Below are positions 30,330 through 41,888 of a stretch of 64,000 nt of DNA, piece by piece; position 1 is the stretch's first letter, and the number at the start of each line of letters is the position of its first letter. The position numbers were made by a program, and so were the translations under genes. The stretch is from Aralia elata (taxonomy: Eukaryota; Streptophyta; Magnoliopsida; Apiales; Araliaceae). Under the pieces are notes generated by a model, which saw only the letters and a list, made by a program, of their open reading frames with translations, was not told the origin of the DNA and made no database searches. Where the stretch lies: contig CM068377.1 in assembly GCA_034770075.1 (NCBI GenBank), positions 75,591,358 through 75,655,357 on the forward strand, read 5' to 3'.

Positions 30330-32336
30330 TGTAGACACCCAAATTTTACGTTCCCTATGCTAACCGTAACAGGAGGGCAAAATCGTCAAATGAGCTGGCC
30401 TACGAGAGCAAAGGATGGACACAAGTACGAACACTCGACGCCACCGCGACGATTTACAACCGAAACCGATGTGACAACGAGGCCGTCCGAAATGAGCATT
30501 CCCGAATAATGTGGCACATCTCCTAGTAATTCCCGGATTGCAAAATACAAGCCTGTCGGTGAAAACCGATGTCACGCCACGAGAATCGAGGCATAGCACA
30601 AAAATTGAGAAAGTCAAACCAGCTAGCCGCGGATTAATCTGCGGCCAATAGTGCACCTTTTGAAAACACGGAACTCGAAACACGGAAACCAAAAACCAGC
30701 TGAGTGGATGGGGGGCGGCCAGCCAGCCGCAGATCCATCTGCGGCTGGCTCTGGCCGGCCTATTTCAGCTCATTCCTTCATTCAGTATCCAGAGAGGTAG
30801 GCAGCGGCGGAAGAGCTTTGGGAGAGGAAGAAAAACAGCAATAGCAGCAGCGAATTAGGGAGAGAAAAGAGAGGAAATAGTGAGGAATTATATCCCTTTT
30901 GTGAGATTGTATCACATATATTTTCTACTACATTCAATATACGAATTTATACGCATCGTGGTGTCATTTGCAAGGTGAAAAAGAATTCTTTTTATAGCAG
31001 TTTTGTTATATTATTTTGTCAAGTTTTGTCATTTGGATCATATTAAACGTAGTTCTTTCTTGGATATTATTGAGAATACACGGATTAGGGATTATTGGTG
31101 AAGGTTCCAAAGGAATAAAATTCTTCCTAATGGCCCGATGATATCCATTTGGTGATTTTTAGCTTGTTTAATTGTTGTAATATCCATTTTGTGGGTGTGT
31201 AGAAATTGTGGATGTGAGCCTAGGAATGCGACCCCGTGGTCCAAATCCGATGATGGACAATTTTGGTGTATGTAATAGGGTCGATTATCCTTGATTGTAA
31301 ACATGTAATCATCGGGCCTTAAAACGATACCAAGTTGAAAATCGGGTTTAAGGCCCTGTAATAGTGAAATACGTGATTGTGGGCGTTTGGGGTTATTTTG
31401 ATGGCTCACATGCCCATGAATAGCCCCAACGCATTTTAATGCTTAATTTAATTCATGACACACAAATTGATTTCAAAGCTAAACGATGAAGATTTTCATA
31501 AAATCAATCAAATTAGGTTATTAGCATCACGAGGATAAGAAATTGGAAGTGCTGATGAATGTCGATTCCTGTTTAACGAGAAGGTTAAAGAAAATCGTTT
31601 TCAAGTATCAAAAAAATGGTTTTATAGAATAAATGACGTTTCATTAAACCAACATGCATAGGGTTAAAGAGATCCTAGAAATTGCCGTCATTTTAATTAT
31701 GAGAGCAACGTATAGGTCTCGATTCCTATTTTGACGAAGGTTTAAAAAACTCTTGTTTTGCAAAAACGACACCTAAGTGAAAACCTTGCAGTTTTGACTA
31801 TCAAAATCAAACCTTTCTAATAAAGAATAAAGCTTTCTCGTATAAGCCGAAGGACATTCTAAGGCATTCTCAAAAGCACGACTTTCCACCAAAACCCAAA
31901 TGATTATTTCATACAAACTCATCGCAACATTCACATAGGCACACACATACACACGCGCACGCATACACATTTTAAGAATTAAAAGGATAGGAAAAGCATC
32001 AAGATTGCGGTAACCGTGTTTCACGGAAGTCGGGGGGTGCCTAACACCTTCCCCTCGCTTAAGCAAGTCCCCGAACTCTATGAATCTCGGTTCGCAGACC
32101 AATTAATTTGGAGTCACATATGAGCCAGCGATTTACAAAAAAAGAAATTCGGATGAGTTGGTACATCCATTTCAAATATACCAACTGGCGACTCTGGTTA
32201 ATTGGCTCATCATAAAAACGATCTTTCAAAACCCCGTCGACATTTATGCCGACCTTTTCCAAAAAATCATCTAATAAAAGGCTAAAATTGGAAAGGGTAA
32301 CAATCACCAAATAGGCGACATTTCCCGGCGTCGACA
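30330..32336 (+). repeat. Tat 3' LTR
   Basis: 2007 bp, begins TGTAGACACC, ends GTCGACA, followed by TSD CCTGT. Near-identical to the 5' LTR by eye; small differences include a longer palindrome region at 30720-30760 and a shorter CA-type run at 31940-31965. Confidence 0.93.
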
Positions 32337-32341
32337 CCTGT

Positions 32342-32609
32342 TATAGCAATCCAATAGTTTTCGTGTCTTGCACACAAGCTATCCTAAAATCAGTGACTCA
32401 TCCCTCTACTCTGATCACCAGGGGTATGGCGAGGGGAGTGAGTCGGTAGTACTTCCTACCTAATCCTTCTTCATCTATGGGTACATTCGTTGTATGATAA
32501 TCTTATGATTTGGAGTAGAGACCAGTAGAGAAGTAAGAGTTTCTCTAAAAATAGAGTTTCTATTCAATCTTACAAGTTTACCGAGAGGGTTAGTTCTGAT
32601 ATAGAGAGA
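32342..32609 (+). repeat. Tekay 5' LTR, part 2
   Basis: Continues the LTR from 15007 after removal of the Tat element; matches the 3' LTR at about 56073-56340 with few differences. Ends with AGAGA (32605-32609), left copy of the copia target site, which differs by one base from AGAGG at 41889-41893. Confidence 0.93.
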
Positions 32610-33190
32610 TGTTAGGTTTGTATATGACGCGAACATGCAATCAAATTACATAAATAAAGCGGAAGCGCGATAAAATCGGATTTTAAATTTTTATACAAAC
32701 CATCACCATGATCAATCTATGTGCTCAATTAACGATATAAACGAAAGAGATATAGATTAAGAAATTATACCTCGTAGAACCGTGCTTCCTGGGGTACAAG
32801 TTCACCTCCAATTCCTTCGCGTTCTCCTTGAATTCCACCAACTAAATTCCTTTGCTTGATCAACGTTAGCCACCCAAGCGTTTGGCCTCTAGAGGTGATC
32901 CACCAAGGAAGAATAGTTATTCAAGAAGTTGGGTGTTGGCAAAACCCAAGTTTCTATCTCTATAGAAATTACAAGTACTCTCCATAATCTCATGTAAGAG
33001 TGTGTAACCCAAATCTATGATAAGACTCCTCTTATTTATAGATGTAGGAATAACCCTTCCCTAAACTATTTAGGATTAGGGTTTCTATTATAATTAAACT
33101 CTTTTAATTAATTATGCTCCTAATCCAATTAGGAATTCATAGGAGAGTACTTCTATTAATTAATTCACAATCCTTATCAGAAATTAAATA

Positions 33191-33257
<67 letters not shown>

Positions 33258-34469
33258 GACTCCTCTTATTAATTTATATTTAATATTTCCAAAATATTAA
33301 ATAATAAATATTAAGGTATTTAATTTATTCTATCTCCATAGATTAAATTAAATACACTTAACTTATTATTACAATTATGCCATTTATTTCTTAAATAAAT
33401 ATTTTTTTTTGCGGTGTGACCCTTTAGGTTCTACATATTAAACCGGTTGTGAATAAATCAATTAGAACAATTCTAATTTTATTTAAATAAATAAATTAAA
33501 CTATTTAATTCATTTAAATAAATAATATTTATTCTACAATAAGGGTAAGCCCCTAGCGATCAACGACTTTTCAGATAATATAGATTTCAACATTAATCAC
33601 AAAAGAACCTTTCAGTGAATAGTTACCATACAATTCAATCTTTCTACCATACAATGTCCCAATTAAATATAAGACATGGATTTACTGTCAAGTCTTATTT
33701 TATTTAATTATATGTATTTCGATTCCCAAATGCACAATTCTAAATAATGCAAATTAGAAACTCCTTTCTAATTTCATTCTGCCTTGGCCAAGGACTACTG
33801 AGTTGTCATTTATCGAATCACATAGGACATTCACATCTTTTACTAGACGTGGTAGATTCTTTGTTGATCATTCACCTATCTCCATGTATAACTTATTATA
33901 CTCAATCATACCCTTTGATATACCCTAAAGGTCTGAAGGGACATGTCAAAGTATAACTCATCATACACAAGATACTATGATGATCTCAAGTCCAAGGATC
34001 ACTTGTACTACTATCACTATAGAAATTGTTATAGACAGATGAATAAAACTCCATTAGGTATTCCTTAGCGAGCCATGTTCAGTGAACTTATTCTCCAATA
34101 AGCACCTACATACTTGTTTTAGTGTCTCCACACAAATGATTATGAAATCAATCATCCTCTTCTTAAGAGCAAGCAACGTATGTACTAATCTATTCGGATT
34201 CACTAATCCCTTATTTAGTAATCCAACGATTAGGAATGATTTTAGTTTGTGAGCTATCTTGAATTTAGATCTCATTAGCATGATCACCATCATGATTCTC
34301 AAAGCATTGCTCAAAACTATGGGTTTATCACATTTAATATAACAGCACTATGTAGATAATATAAAATGCCTTTTAAGAAAATCAATTTTTTTATTAATAA
34401 ATGATTAAGATTACTAAGTATATGATACATCATATCAAATATGATTGGCTTGTGTGCATACTACTTTCA
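32610..34469 (-). repeat. Copia 3' LTR
   Basis: Reads TGTTAGGTTTG to ACTACTTTCA on the + strand. A TATA-like CTATAAATAAG (minus strand) lies near 33033-33045. Very similar to 40058-41888, but with a much longer (TAA)n run. Confidence 0.93.
33194..33257. repeat. (TAA)n microsatellite in copia 3' LTR
   Basis: About 21 repeats of TAA; the matching place in the 5' LTR (40643-40670) has about 9. Plain slippage growth. Confidence 0.9.
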
Positions 34470-34480
34470 ATCTCCCACTT
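34470..34480 (-). other. Polypurine tract, copia
   Basis: Minus strand AAGTGGGAGAT immediately precedes the LTR start TGAAAGTAG; the pol stop codon is ten bases before. Confidence 0.85.
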
Positions 34481-34489
34481 GCACTAAAG

Positions 34490-35793
34490 TCAATCGCCTT
34501 GGTATCTAATACCCATCTTCTCTAAGTGACGATCAAACTGCTGTTGAGTTAAAGCTTTAGTAAATGGATCTGCAATGTTGTCTTGAGAGTCCACACGCTC
34601 CAGGGTGACATCTCCTCTTTCAATGATCTCTCTAATCAAATGAAACCGCCGCAACACGTGTTTGGATTTCTGATGAGACATGGGTTCCTTAGCCTGCGTA
34701 ACAGCTCCGTTGTTGTCACAGAATAAAGGTATTGCTCCTCTAATGCTAGGAACCACTCTAAGTTCAGTTATGAACTTTTTCATCCAAACAGCTTCCTTTG
34801 CAGCTTCACTTGCAGCTATGTACTCTGCCTCTGTCACTGAATTAGCAACGGTTTGCTGCTTGGAACTCTTCCAACTCATTGCGCCACTGTTTAAGGTAAA
34901 CACATACCCTGAAACGGATTTACTGTCATCTTGGTCCGTTTGAAAACTTGAGTCTGTATAGACCTCTAGTTTCAATTCAGACCCACCGTAGACAAGAAAT
35001 ACATCCTTAGTTCTTCTCAAGTACTTTAGGATGTTTTTCACTGCCTTCCAGTGCTCTTCTCCTAGATTCGACTGATATCTTCTCATTACACTAAGTGCAT
35101 GAGCGACATCTGGTCTAGTACATATCATATCGTGCATGATAGATCCTATTGCGGAAGCATAAGGAATCTTACTCATCCGGTCTCTCTCCTCAGGTGTCTT
35201 TGGGGCATGTTTCTTGGAGAGATGTATTCCATGGCTCATCAGCATGAGACCTCTCTTGGAATCTTCCATGCTAAACTTCTTTAGCATCGAGTCAATGTAC
35301 TTTCCTTGGGTCAAGCCCAGCATCCTTTTAGATCTATCTCTATAGATCTTTATCCCCAAAATATAGGATGTCTCACCCAAGTCCTTCATGGAGAAGTGTT
35401 TAGATAACCAAATTTTGATCGACTGTAGCATAGGAACATCATTCCCTATCAGTAATATATCATCAACGTATAATACAAGGAATGATACAGCGCTCCCACT
35501 AACCTTCTTGTACACACATGGTTCATCCTCATTTTTGATAAAATCAAACCTTTTGATTATCTCATCAAAACGGATGTTCCATCTTTGAGAAGCTTGCTTC
35601 AATCCATAAATGAATCGTTGTAGCTTACAGACTTGGTTTGTTCCAACCGTTGAAATAAAACCCTCTGGATGTATCATATATACATTTTCCTCAAGCTCTC
35701 CATTGAGGAAGGCCGTTTTCACGTCCATTTGCTAGATCTCGTAGTCATAATAAGCTGCAATTGCAAGCAAAATCCGAATGGACTTGAGCATAG
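34490..35793 (-). pseudogene. Copia reverse transcriptase (main part) and RNase H
   Basis: Open from 35728 to 34490. MDVKTAFLNGELEENVYM, KASQRWN, the catalytic FLVLYVDDILL, YILGIKI, and RNase H parts VYTDSSFQTDQDDSKSVSGY, TEAEYIAASEAAKEAVW and SKHVLRRFHLI are present. Just upstream, at about 35731-35736, the Trp before QMDVK is TAG. The segment 35734-35793 is readable in the same frame, up to the frame change near 35871. Confidence 0.9.
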
Positions 35794-36738
35794 CTATTGG
35801 TGAGAAGGTTTCATCATAGTCAACTCCTTGTCTTTGTTTGAAACTTTTTGCAACCAGTTGGGCCTTATAGGTACCTTGCCATCTGCTCTAGTCTTTCTCT
35901 TAAAGACCCATTTACACCCAATAGGCTTAATGCCCTCAGGTGGTGAAACCAAAGTCCATACTTGGTTTTCATACATGGAGTCCATCTCGGATTTCATGGC
36001 TTCTAGCCATTTCTCTGAGTCTTCACTACTCATAGCCTCTTCGTAAGTCAATGGATCATCATCATCTATGATGCGTACCTCATCATCATCCTCTATGATG
36101 AATCCATACCTATCAGGTATCTTTGGTACTCTTCCAGATTTACGAATAGGTAGTGGTACAGTAGGTTCTTCTACTTGGTCAGGCACATGACTTTGATCCG
36201 TAGTATTTTGTGGTTCTTGAACTTCTTCTAGATATATCTTACTCCCACTAACCCCTTCAAGGATAAACTCCTTTTCCAAGAAGGCAGCGTGTTTCGCAAC
36301 AAACACCTTTTGATCAGTAGGATGATAGAAATAATACCCTGATGTTTCTTTAGGGTATCCCACGAATCTACATTTGTCGGATCTAGTCTTCAGCTTATCA
36401 TGCTCAAACCTTTTGACATAAGCTGGACAACCCCAAGTCTTAACATGCTTAAGATTTGGTTTCCTCCCTGTCCATATCTCATATGGAGTCTTTGGGACGG
36501 ATTTGGTAGGTACCTTGTTAAGTAGGTATGCAGCCGATTCTAGGGCATAACCCCAGAAGGATACTGGAAGGTCGGTAAAACTCATCATGGATCGAACCAT
36601 ATCCAACAATGTTCGATTTCTCCTTTCAGATACACCATTCAACTGTGGCGTCCCTGGTGGAGTCCATTGTGAGATTATACCATTTTCTTTGAGATAATTG
36701 ATAAACTCATTGGTTAAGTATTCCCCTCCTCGATCCGA
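35794..36738 (-). pseudogene. Copia integrase C-terminal part and RT N-terminal part
   Basis: Frame 35794-36642 begins at NGVSERRNRTLLDM, which holds the integrase catalytic Glu, followed by YLLNKVPTKSVPKTPYEIW and FVGYPKE. Then the RT N-terminus (WVFKRKTRADGKV). At 35871-35873 a one-base loss moves the frame, so the end of this frame (RPNWLQKV...) is out of phase and the real sequence continues in another. 36643-36738 joins it to the upstream stop and contains GGEYLTNEF-type sequence. Confidence 0.87.
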
Positions 36739-38412
36739 TCAAAGAATCTTAATACTCTTACCAGTTTGCTTCTCTACTTCACTTCTGAATTCTTTAAACT
36801 TTTTACACGATTCAGATTTGTATTTCATTAAATACACATATCCAAATCTAGAATGATCATCAGTGAAAGTAATAAAATAAGAATACCTTCCTCGTGCATT
36901 CGTTGTCATAGGTCCACATACGTCTGTGTGTACCAACGCTAACAACTCTGTAACTCTTTCTCCTTTTCCACTAAAAAGAGATTTAGTCATCTTACCCATG
37001 AGACAAGATTCACAAGTTGGATATGATTCGTAATCAGATAGCTCTAAAAGCCCATCTTTATGCAACATGGATAATCTTGTTTCATTGATATGACCGAGTC
37101 TACAGTGCCACATAAAGGTATAATTAACATCATCTCTTTTTCTTTTCTTAGTTTGTTCAATTTGAAGTATATTTTCATGCAAGTCAAGTATGTAAAGTCC
37201 ATTCAGTAGGTTCTCAACACCATATAAAACATTTTTATTATAAATAGAACATCTGTTGTTCTTTATTATAATATCAAAATCATCCAAATCTAATACAGAA
37301 ATTGAAATAATGTTTCTAATGAGTGTCGGAACATAATAACAATTATTTAAACTAATGAACTTGCCCGAAGGCAGTGCTAAACAATAAGTCCCTACAGCTA
37401 ATGCAGCAACCTTTGCTCCATTTCCCACTCGTAGGACGACTTCATCCTTGTCCAGCTTTCTACTTCTGCTTAGTCCCTGCACATTATTACATATGTGAGA
37501 ACTACAGCCGGTATCCAATACCCAAGTAGAATTTTGACTTTCAGAAAAATTAATTTCAATCATGAACAAACCTAGATCGGAAGTCGAAGCTTCTCCAAGC
37601 TTCTTCTGATCCGCAAGATACTCCTTGCAGTTCCTCTTCCAGTGTCCCAGCTTATTGCAATGGTAGCAAATTCCTTTGCTATCTGGATCAGGTTTCTTTT
37701 TATCCTTTCTCTTCGCCTTGCCCTTAGCCTTCTTCTTTTTCTTCTTTTCAGAATATACCTTGGGCCTCTTCCTTTTCTTGGAAGAATCATCCACTAGTAA
37801 GACTTGGTTCTTGTTGGATGAGAAGTGACCTTCAGCAGTTTTCAGCATGTTAAGTAACTCAGGCAAGCTAACGTCCAACTTATTCATGTGAAAATTCACA
37901 ACAAATTGTGAGAAGGTGTTCGGGAGTGACTGCAAGATCAAATCTTGTCTTAACTCCCCATCCATCACGAACCCAAATTGTCCAAGTTGTTCAATCAGAT
38001 TGATGATCTTAAGGACATGAGTCTCAACAGCAGTGCCCTCAGTCATACGAGATCGGAAGAGCTTCTTAGATATATGATATCTAGCAGTCCTACTTTGCTC
38101 ACCATACAACTCTTTGAGGTGCAGCAATATAGTAGGAGCATCCATAGTTTTATGCTGACGCTGAAGCTCGTTACTTATGGATGCGAGCATGATGCATTGA
38201 GCCAGGATTGCATCATCTTGCCTCTTTCTGAAAGTAGCAATCTCTTCCTCAGAGGCTGTTTCTGCAACATTTGCAGGGACTGGCGAATTTAGGACATAAG
38301 AAATCTTTTTAGCAGTGAGAACAATTCTCAGATTCCTTAACCAGTCCATGTAATTTGGTCCGGTCAGTTTGTTAGCATCAAGTATGCTACGCAGTGATAG
38401 TGAGTTTGACAT
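36739..38412 (-). pseudogene. Copia gag, protease and integrase N-terminal half, ending in a stop
   Basis: The start at 38412 (MSNSLSLRS) is chosen over the upstream Met because it matches the family. Gag domain: YMDWLRNLRIVLTAKKISYVL and LQSLPNTFSQFVVNFHMN. Zinc knuckle CYHCNKLGHWKRNC at about 37630-37670. Protease WVLDTGCSSHIC. Integrase zinc part HCRLGHINE...CESCLMGK and the first catalytic Asp in VHTDVCGPM. TGA at 36739-36741 replaces the Arg before SDRGGEY, which has the second Asp; this is a CGA-to-TGA type change. Confidence 0.9.
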
Positions 38413-40043
38413 TTTTAAATTCTGCATGTGAAATAGACAACATTTTAGCATACATTCATTTATTTAATTAATTACCAAAATAAATTAGGTCTTTATTTAA
38501 ATTGGTATCTCCCACTATTTTCATCAAACTATATTACCCTCATTATATAGTTCGGCAATTCTAATTAAAGATTTGCTAGTAAGACTAAGGATCCCACTTC
38601 AAATGTATATAGCCTTGTGGTGACACAACAAACGATATATAAATAAATAGGTAGACAACTATTGTCAATTACATCTCTATGTAACTCCTTGTATTTTGCC
38701 TCTTAGATTATTTTGATCAAGTGGTGACACATCCGAATCAAAATTATCCAAGTTAAGTCCATCCTAGCACTTTCATATATTCGAAAGAAAAACACTGTTC
38801 TTGTGGTGACACAACAAAACAGCATCGTTCAGTCTATTTATAAGCATCAAATGTGATAAAGCAACATCTTAAATATTTAATACTTGCCTTGTGGTGACAC
38901 AACAAACTCATATTAAACATTTAATACTCTATTGCTTTACCATGCTAGAAGGCGACGTTCGATATTCCAAATATCTTTGAATGCTTAGGACTTAATATGA
39001 TTTCTGTGAGGGGTTTATTATTATTAGTCTCATCTTGTTTAGCGCGCATGCACATATATATATAAAATACGCGTTATATTATTTTACATGCGAAACATAT
39101 TGGATAATATAATATATATATATATAGTAAGCATGCACATATAGAATATTATATTCTACCCGGATTGATTATGGACTTTTATTCTAGTTTGGTTCACTAG
39201 AGCCACCAAGTGAACCAAAAGGTCAAACCTAGGGTGCAAGAATTAAATTTAAATATAACTATTACATTTAAACCCGGGCTCCATTACAAACGGGTCTTCA
39301 AGCACTCCTTGCTCCTTTGTCTCCAATTCTTCAAAATTAATTCTAACTAGTCCGATTACATAAACTATTTACAATAAATAGAAACCTTGATCAGCAGTCA
39401 AGGAGAAGTACATAGGAGGAAGATAGAATTTACATTAAGAAAAAATTAGAGAAGACGAGGTGCGCAGACCCCATTTATAAAAACCCATACATTCAAGCAT
39501 CCTCTAAAATAAATCCAATCACACATTGGTCAATAGTCCATAATCAATCCCTATTTATTATCATACATATCTCTATATGTATCAATAAATAACATTCATC
39601 TCATGAATAATAACACCATTCCATATATGCATTGATATTAATTAATGGGCAAAAGTTTTGCTAATATTTAGTTTTGAAACAAAATAAACTCTTTTATTTT
39701 AATCAAAAACCAAATTCAAATTAAACTCTTTTAATTTTAGCAATCTGAAATCCTATTCCAGATAAAATAAACATCTTTATTTTAAACTTATATCAATTAA
39801 ATAAACCATTTATTTTAATTGAAAGAAAAAATTATTTTTCGGATTCTGCTGTCCGGCGCAGCTGCGCTGAACCCCAGAAACGACTTTCTGGGTTTGGGCG
39901 CAGCTGCGCTCCAGAATGAACTGGAGCCGGCGCAGCTGCGCCCCGTAGCAGATTCGGAAAAACGGATTCTGCCCAAAATTTTCGATCCAATCGCATACCA
40001 TACACACATGGAACCATCAAAATCGATAATTAGCACAAGATTA
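38413..40043 (-). other. Copia leader, 1.6 kb, no gene
   Basis: Between PBS and gag. Holds three copies of CTTGTGGTGACACAACAAAC (38614-38633, 38800-38819, 38888-38907) plus a partial copy at 38718, a TA-rich stretch (39050-39130), and a palindrome group at 39848-39950 near the PBS. A long leader fits the Angela lineage. Short open frames around 39810-40120 are products of the palindromes. Confidence 0.7.
39848..39950. repeat. GCGCAGCTGCGC palindromes and hairpins in copia leader
   Basis: Three copies of a GGCGCAGCTGCGCC-type palindrome (near 39856, 39899, 39931), separated by hairpins: CCAGAAACGACTTTCTGG at about 39875-39892 and CTCCAGAATGAACTGGAG at about 39909-39926. The group starts about 95 bases from the PBS. 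Confidence 0.8.
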
Positions 40044-40056
40044 GGCTCTGATACCA
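40044..40056 (-). other. Primer binding site, copia
   Basis: Minus strand TGGTATCAGAGCC, one base from the LTR end; matches initiator tRNA-Met. Confidence 0.93.
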
Positions 40057-40057
40057 C

Positions 40058-40639
40058 TGTTAGGTTTGTATATGACGCGAACATGCAATCAAATTACATA
40101 AATAAAGCGGAAGCGCGATAAAATCGAATTTTAAATTTTTATACAAACCATCACCATGATCAATCTATGTGCTCAATTAACGATATAAACGAAAGAGATA
40201 GAAATTAAGAAATTATACCCTCGTAGAACCGTGCTTCCTGGGGTACAAGTTCACCTCCAATTCCTTCGCGTTCTCCTTGAATTCCACCGACTAAATTCCT
40301 TTGTTTGATCAACGTTAGCCACCCAAGTGTTTGGCCTCTAGAGGTGATCCACCAAGGAAGAATAGTTATTCAAAAAGTTGAGTGTTGGCAAAACCCTAGT
40401 TTCTATCTCTATAAAAATTACAAGTACTCTCCACAATCTCATACAAGAGTGTGTAACCTTAATCTATGATAAGACTCCTCTTGTTTATAGATGTAGGAAT
40501 AACCCTTCCTTAAACAATTTAGGATTAGGGTTTCTATTATAATTAAACTCATTTAATTAATTATGCTCCTAATCCAATTAGGAATTCATAGGAGAGTACT
40601 TCTATTAATTAATTCCCAATCCCTATCAGGAATAAAATA

Positions 40640-40670
<31 letters not shown>

Positions 40671-41888
40671 GACTCCTCTTATTAATTTATATTTAATATT
40701 TCTAAAATATTAAATAATAAATATTAAGCTATTTAATTTATTCTATCTACATAGATTAAATTAAATACACTTAACTTATTATTACAATTATGCCATTTAC
40801 TTCTTAAATAAATATTTTTCTTTTGCGGTGTGACCTTTTAGGTTCTCCATATTAAACCGGTTGTGAATAAATCAATTAGAACAATTCTAATTTTATTTAA
40901 ATCAATAAATTAAACTATTTAGTTCATTTAAATAAATAATATTTATTCTACAATAAGGGTAAGCCCCCTTAGCGATCAACGACTTTTCAGATAATATAGA
41001 TTTCAACATTAATCACAAAAAAAAAACCTTTCAGTGAATAGTTACCGTATAATTCAATCCTTCTACCATACAATGTCCCAATTAAATATAAGACATGGAT
41101 TTACTGTCAAGTCTTATTTTATTTAATTATATGTATTTCGATTCCCAAATGCACCACTCTAAATAATGCAAATTAGAAACTCCTTTCTAATTTCATTCTG
41201 CCTTGGCCAAGGACTACTGAGTTGTCATTTATCGAATCACATAGGACATTCACATCTTTTAATAGACGTGGTAGATTCTTTGTTGATCATTCACATATCT
41301 CCATGTATAACTTATTATACCCAATCATACCCTTTGATATACCCTAAAGGTCTTAAGGGACATATCAAAGTATAACTCATTATACACAAGATACTATGAT
41401 GATCTCAAGTCCAAGGATCACTTGTACTACTATCACTATAGGAATTTCTATTGACAGGCGAGTAAAACTCCATTAGGTATTCCTTAGTGAGCCACGTTCA
41501 GTGAACTTATTCTATAATAAGCACCTACATACTTGCTTTAGTGTCTCCACACAAATGATTATGAGATCAATCATCCTCTTCTTAAGAGCAAGCAACGTAT
41601 GTACTAATCTATCCGGATTCACTAATCCCCTATTTAGTAATCCAACGATTAGGAACGATTTTAGTTTGTGAGCTATCTTGAATTTAGATCTCATTAGCAT
41701 GATCACCATCATGATTCTAAAAGCATTGCTCAAAACTATGGGTTTATCACATTTAATATAACAGCACTGTGTAGATAATATAAAATGCCTTTTAAGAAAA
41801 TCAATTCTTTTATTAATAAATGATTAAGATTATAAAGTATAAGCTACATCATATCAAATATGATTGGCTTGTGTGCATACTACTTTCA
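40058..41888 (-). repeat. Copia 5' LTR
   Basis: 1831 bp, TG...CA ends on the + strand. TATA-like CTATAAACAAG (minus) near 40476-40488. Followed by AGAGG, the right target site copy. Confidence 0.93.

Larger units (their letters stand above)
15008..32336 (+). mobile_element. Tat/Ogre-like Ty3/gypsy retrotransposon, 17.3 kb, with two antisense genes
   Basis: LTRs of 2.0 kb with TGTAGACACC...GTCGACA ends, exact 5-bp TSD, tRNA-Arg-like PBS and a polypurine tract. Sense genes: gag, protease, G-patch-like linker, RT, RNase H, archaeal-type RNase H, integrase (17759-24361). The second RNase H and the intron-like gap between protease and RT point to the Tat/Ogre group. Antisense genes occupy 24888-28569 and a tandem repeat array 29361-30130. 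LTRs look very similar by eye, so insertion was relatively recent. Confidence 0.93.
32610..41888 (-). mobile_element. Angela-like Ty1/copia retrotransposon, minus strand, 9.3 kb
   Basis: LTRs of about 1.85 kb with TG...CA ends, a PBS complementary to initiator tRNA-Met beside the right LTR and a polypurine tract beside the left one set its bounds. Gag start (SNSLSLRSILDANKLTG) resembles barley BARE-1, and length and LTR size fit the Angela lineage. Three lesions break the polyprotein. Confidence 0.9.

Noticed and set aside
29135..30334. 399-codon Arg/Asp/Thr repeat protein
   Set aside because: The frame is open only because the 70-bp unit lacks stops in all three frames; it starts and ends in noncoding 3' region and has no domain.
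33747..33956. Small conserved + strand ORF, also at 41166-41375
   Set aside because: Copia LTR pair; conservation is by duplication at insertion.
39810..40121. Four overlapping ORFs around the copia leader palindromes
   Set aside because: GC-rich palindromes keep all frames open by chance; no domain or conserved start.
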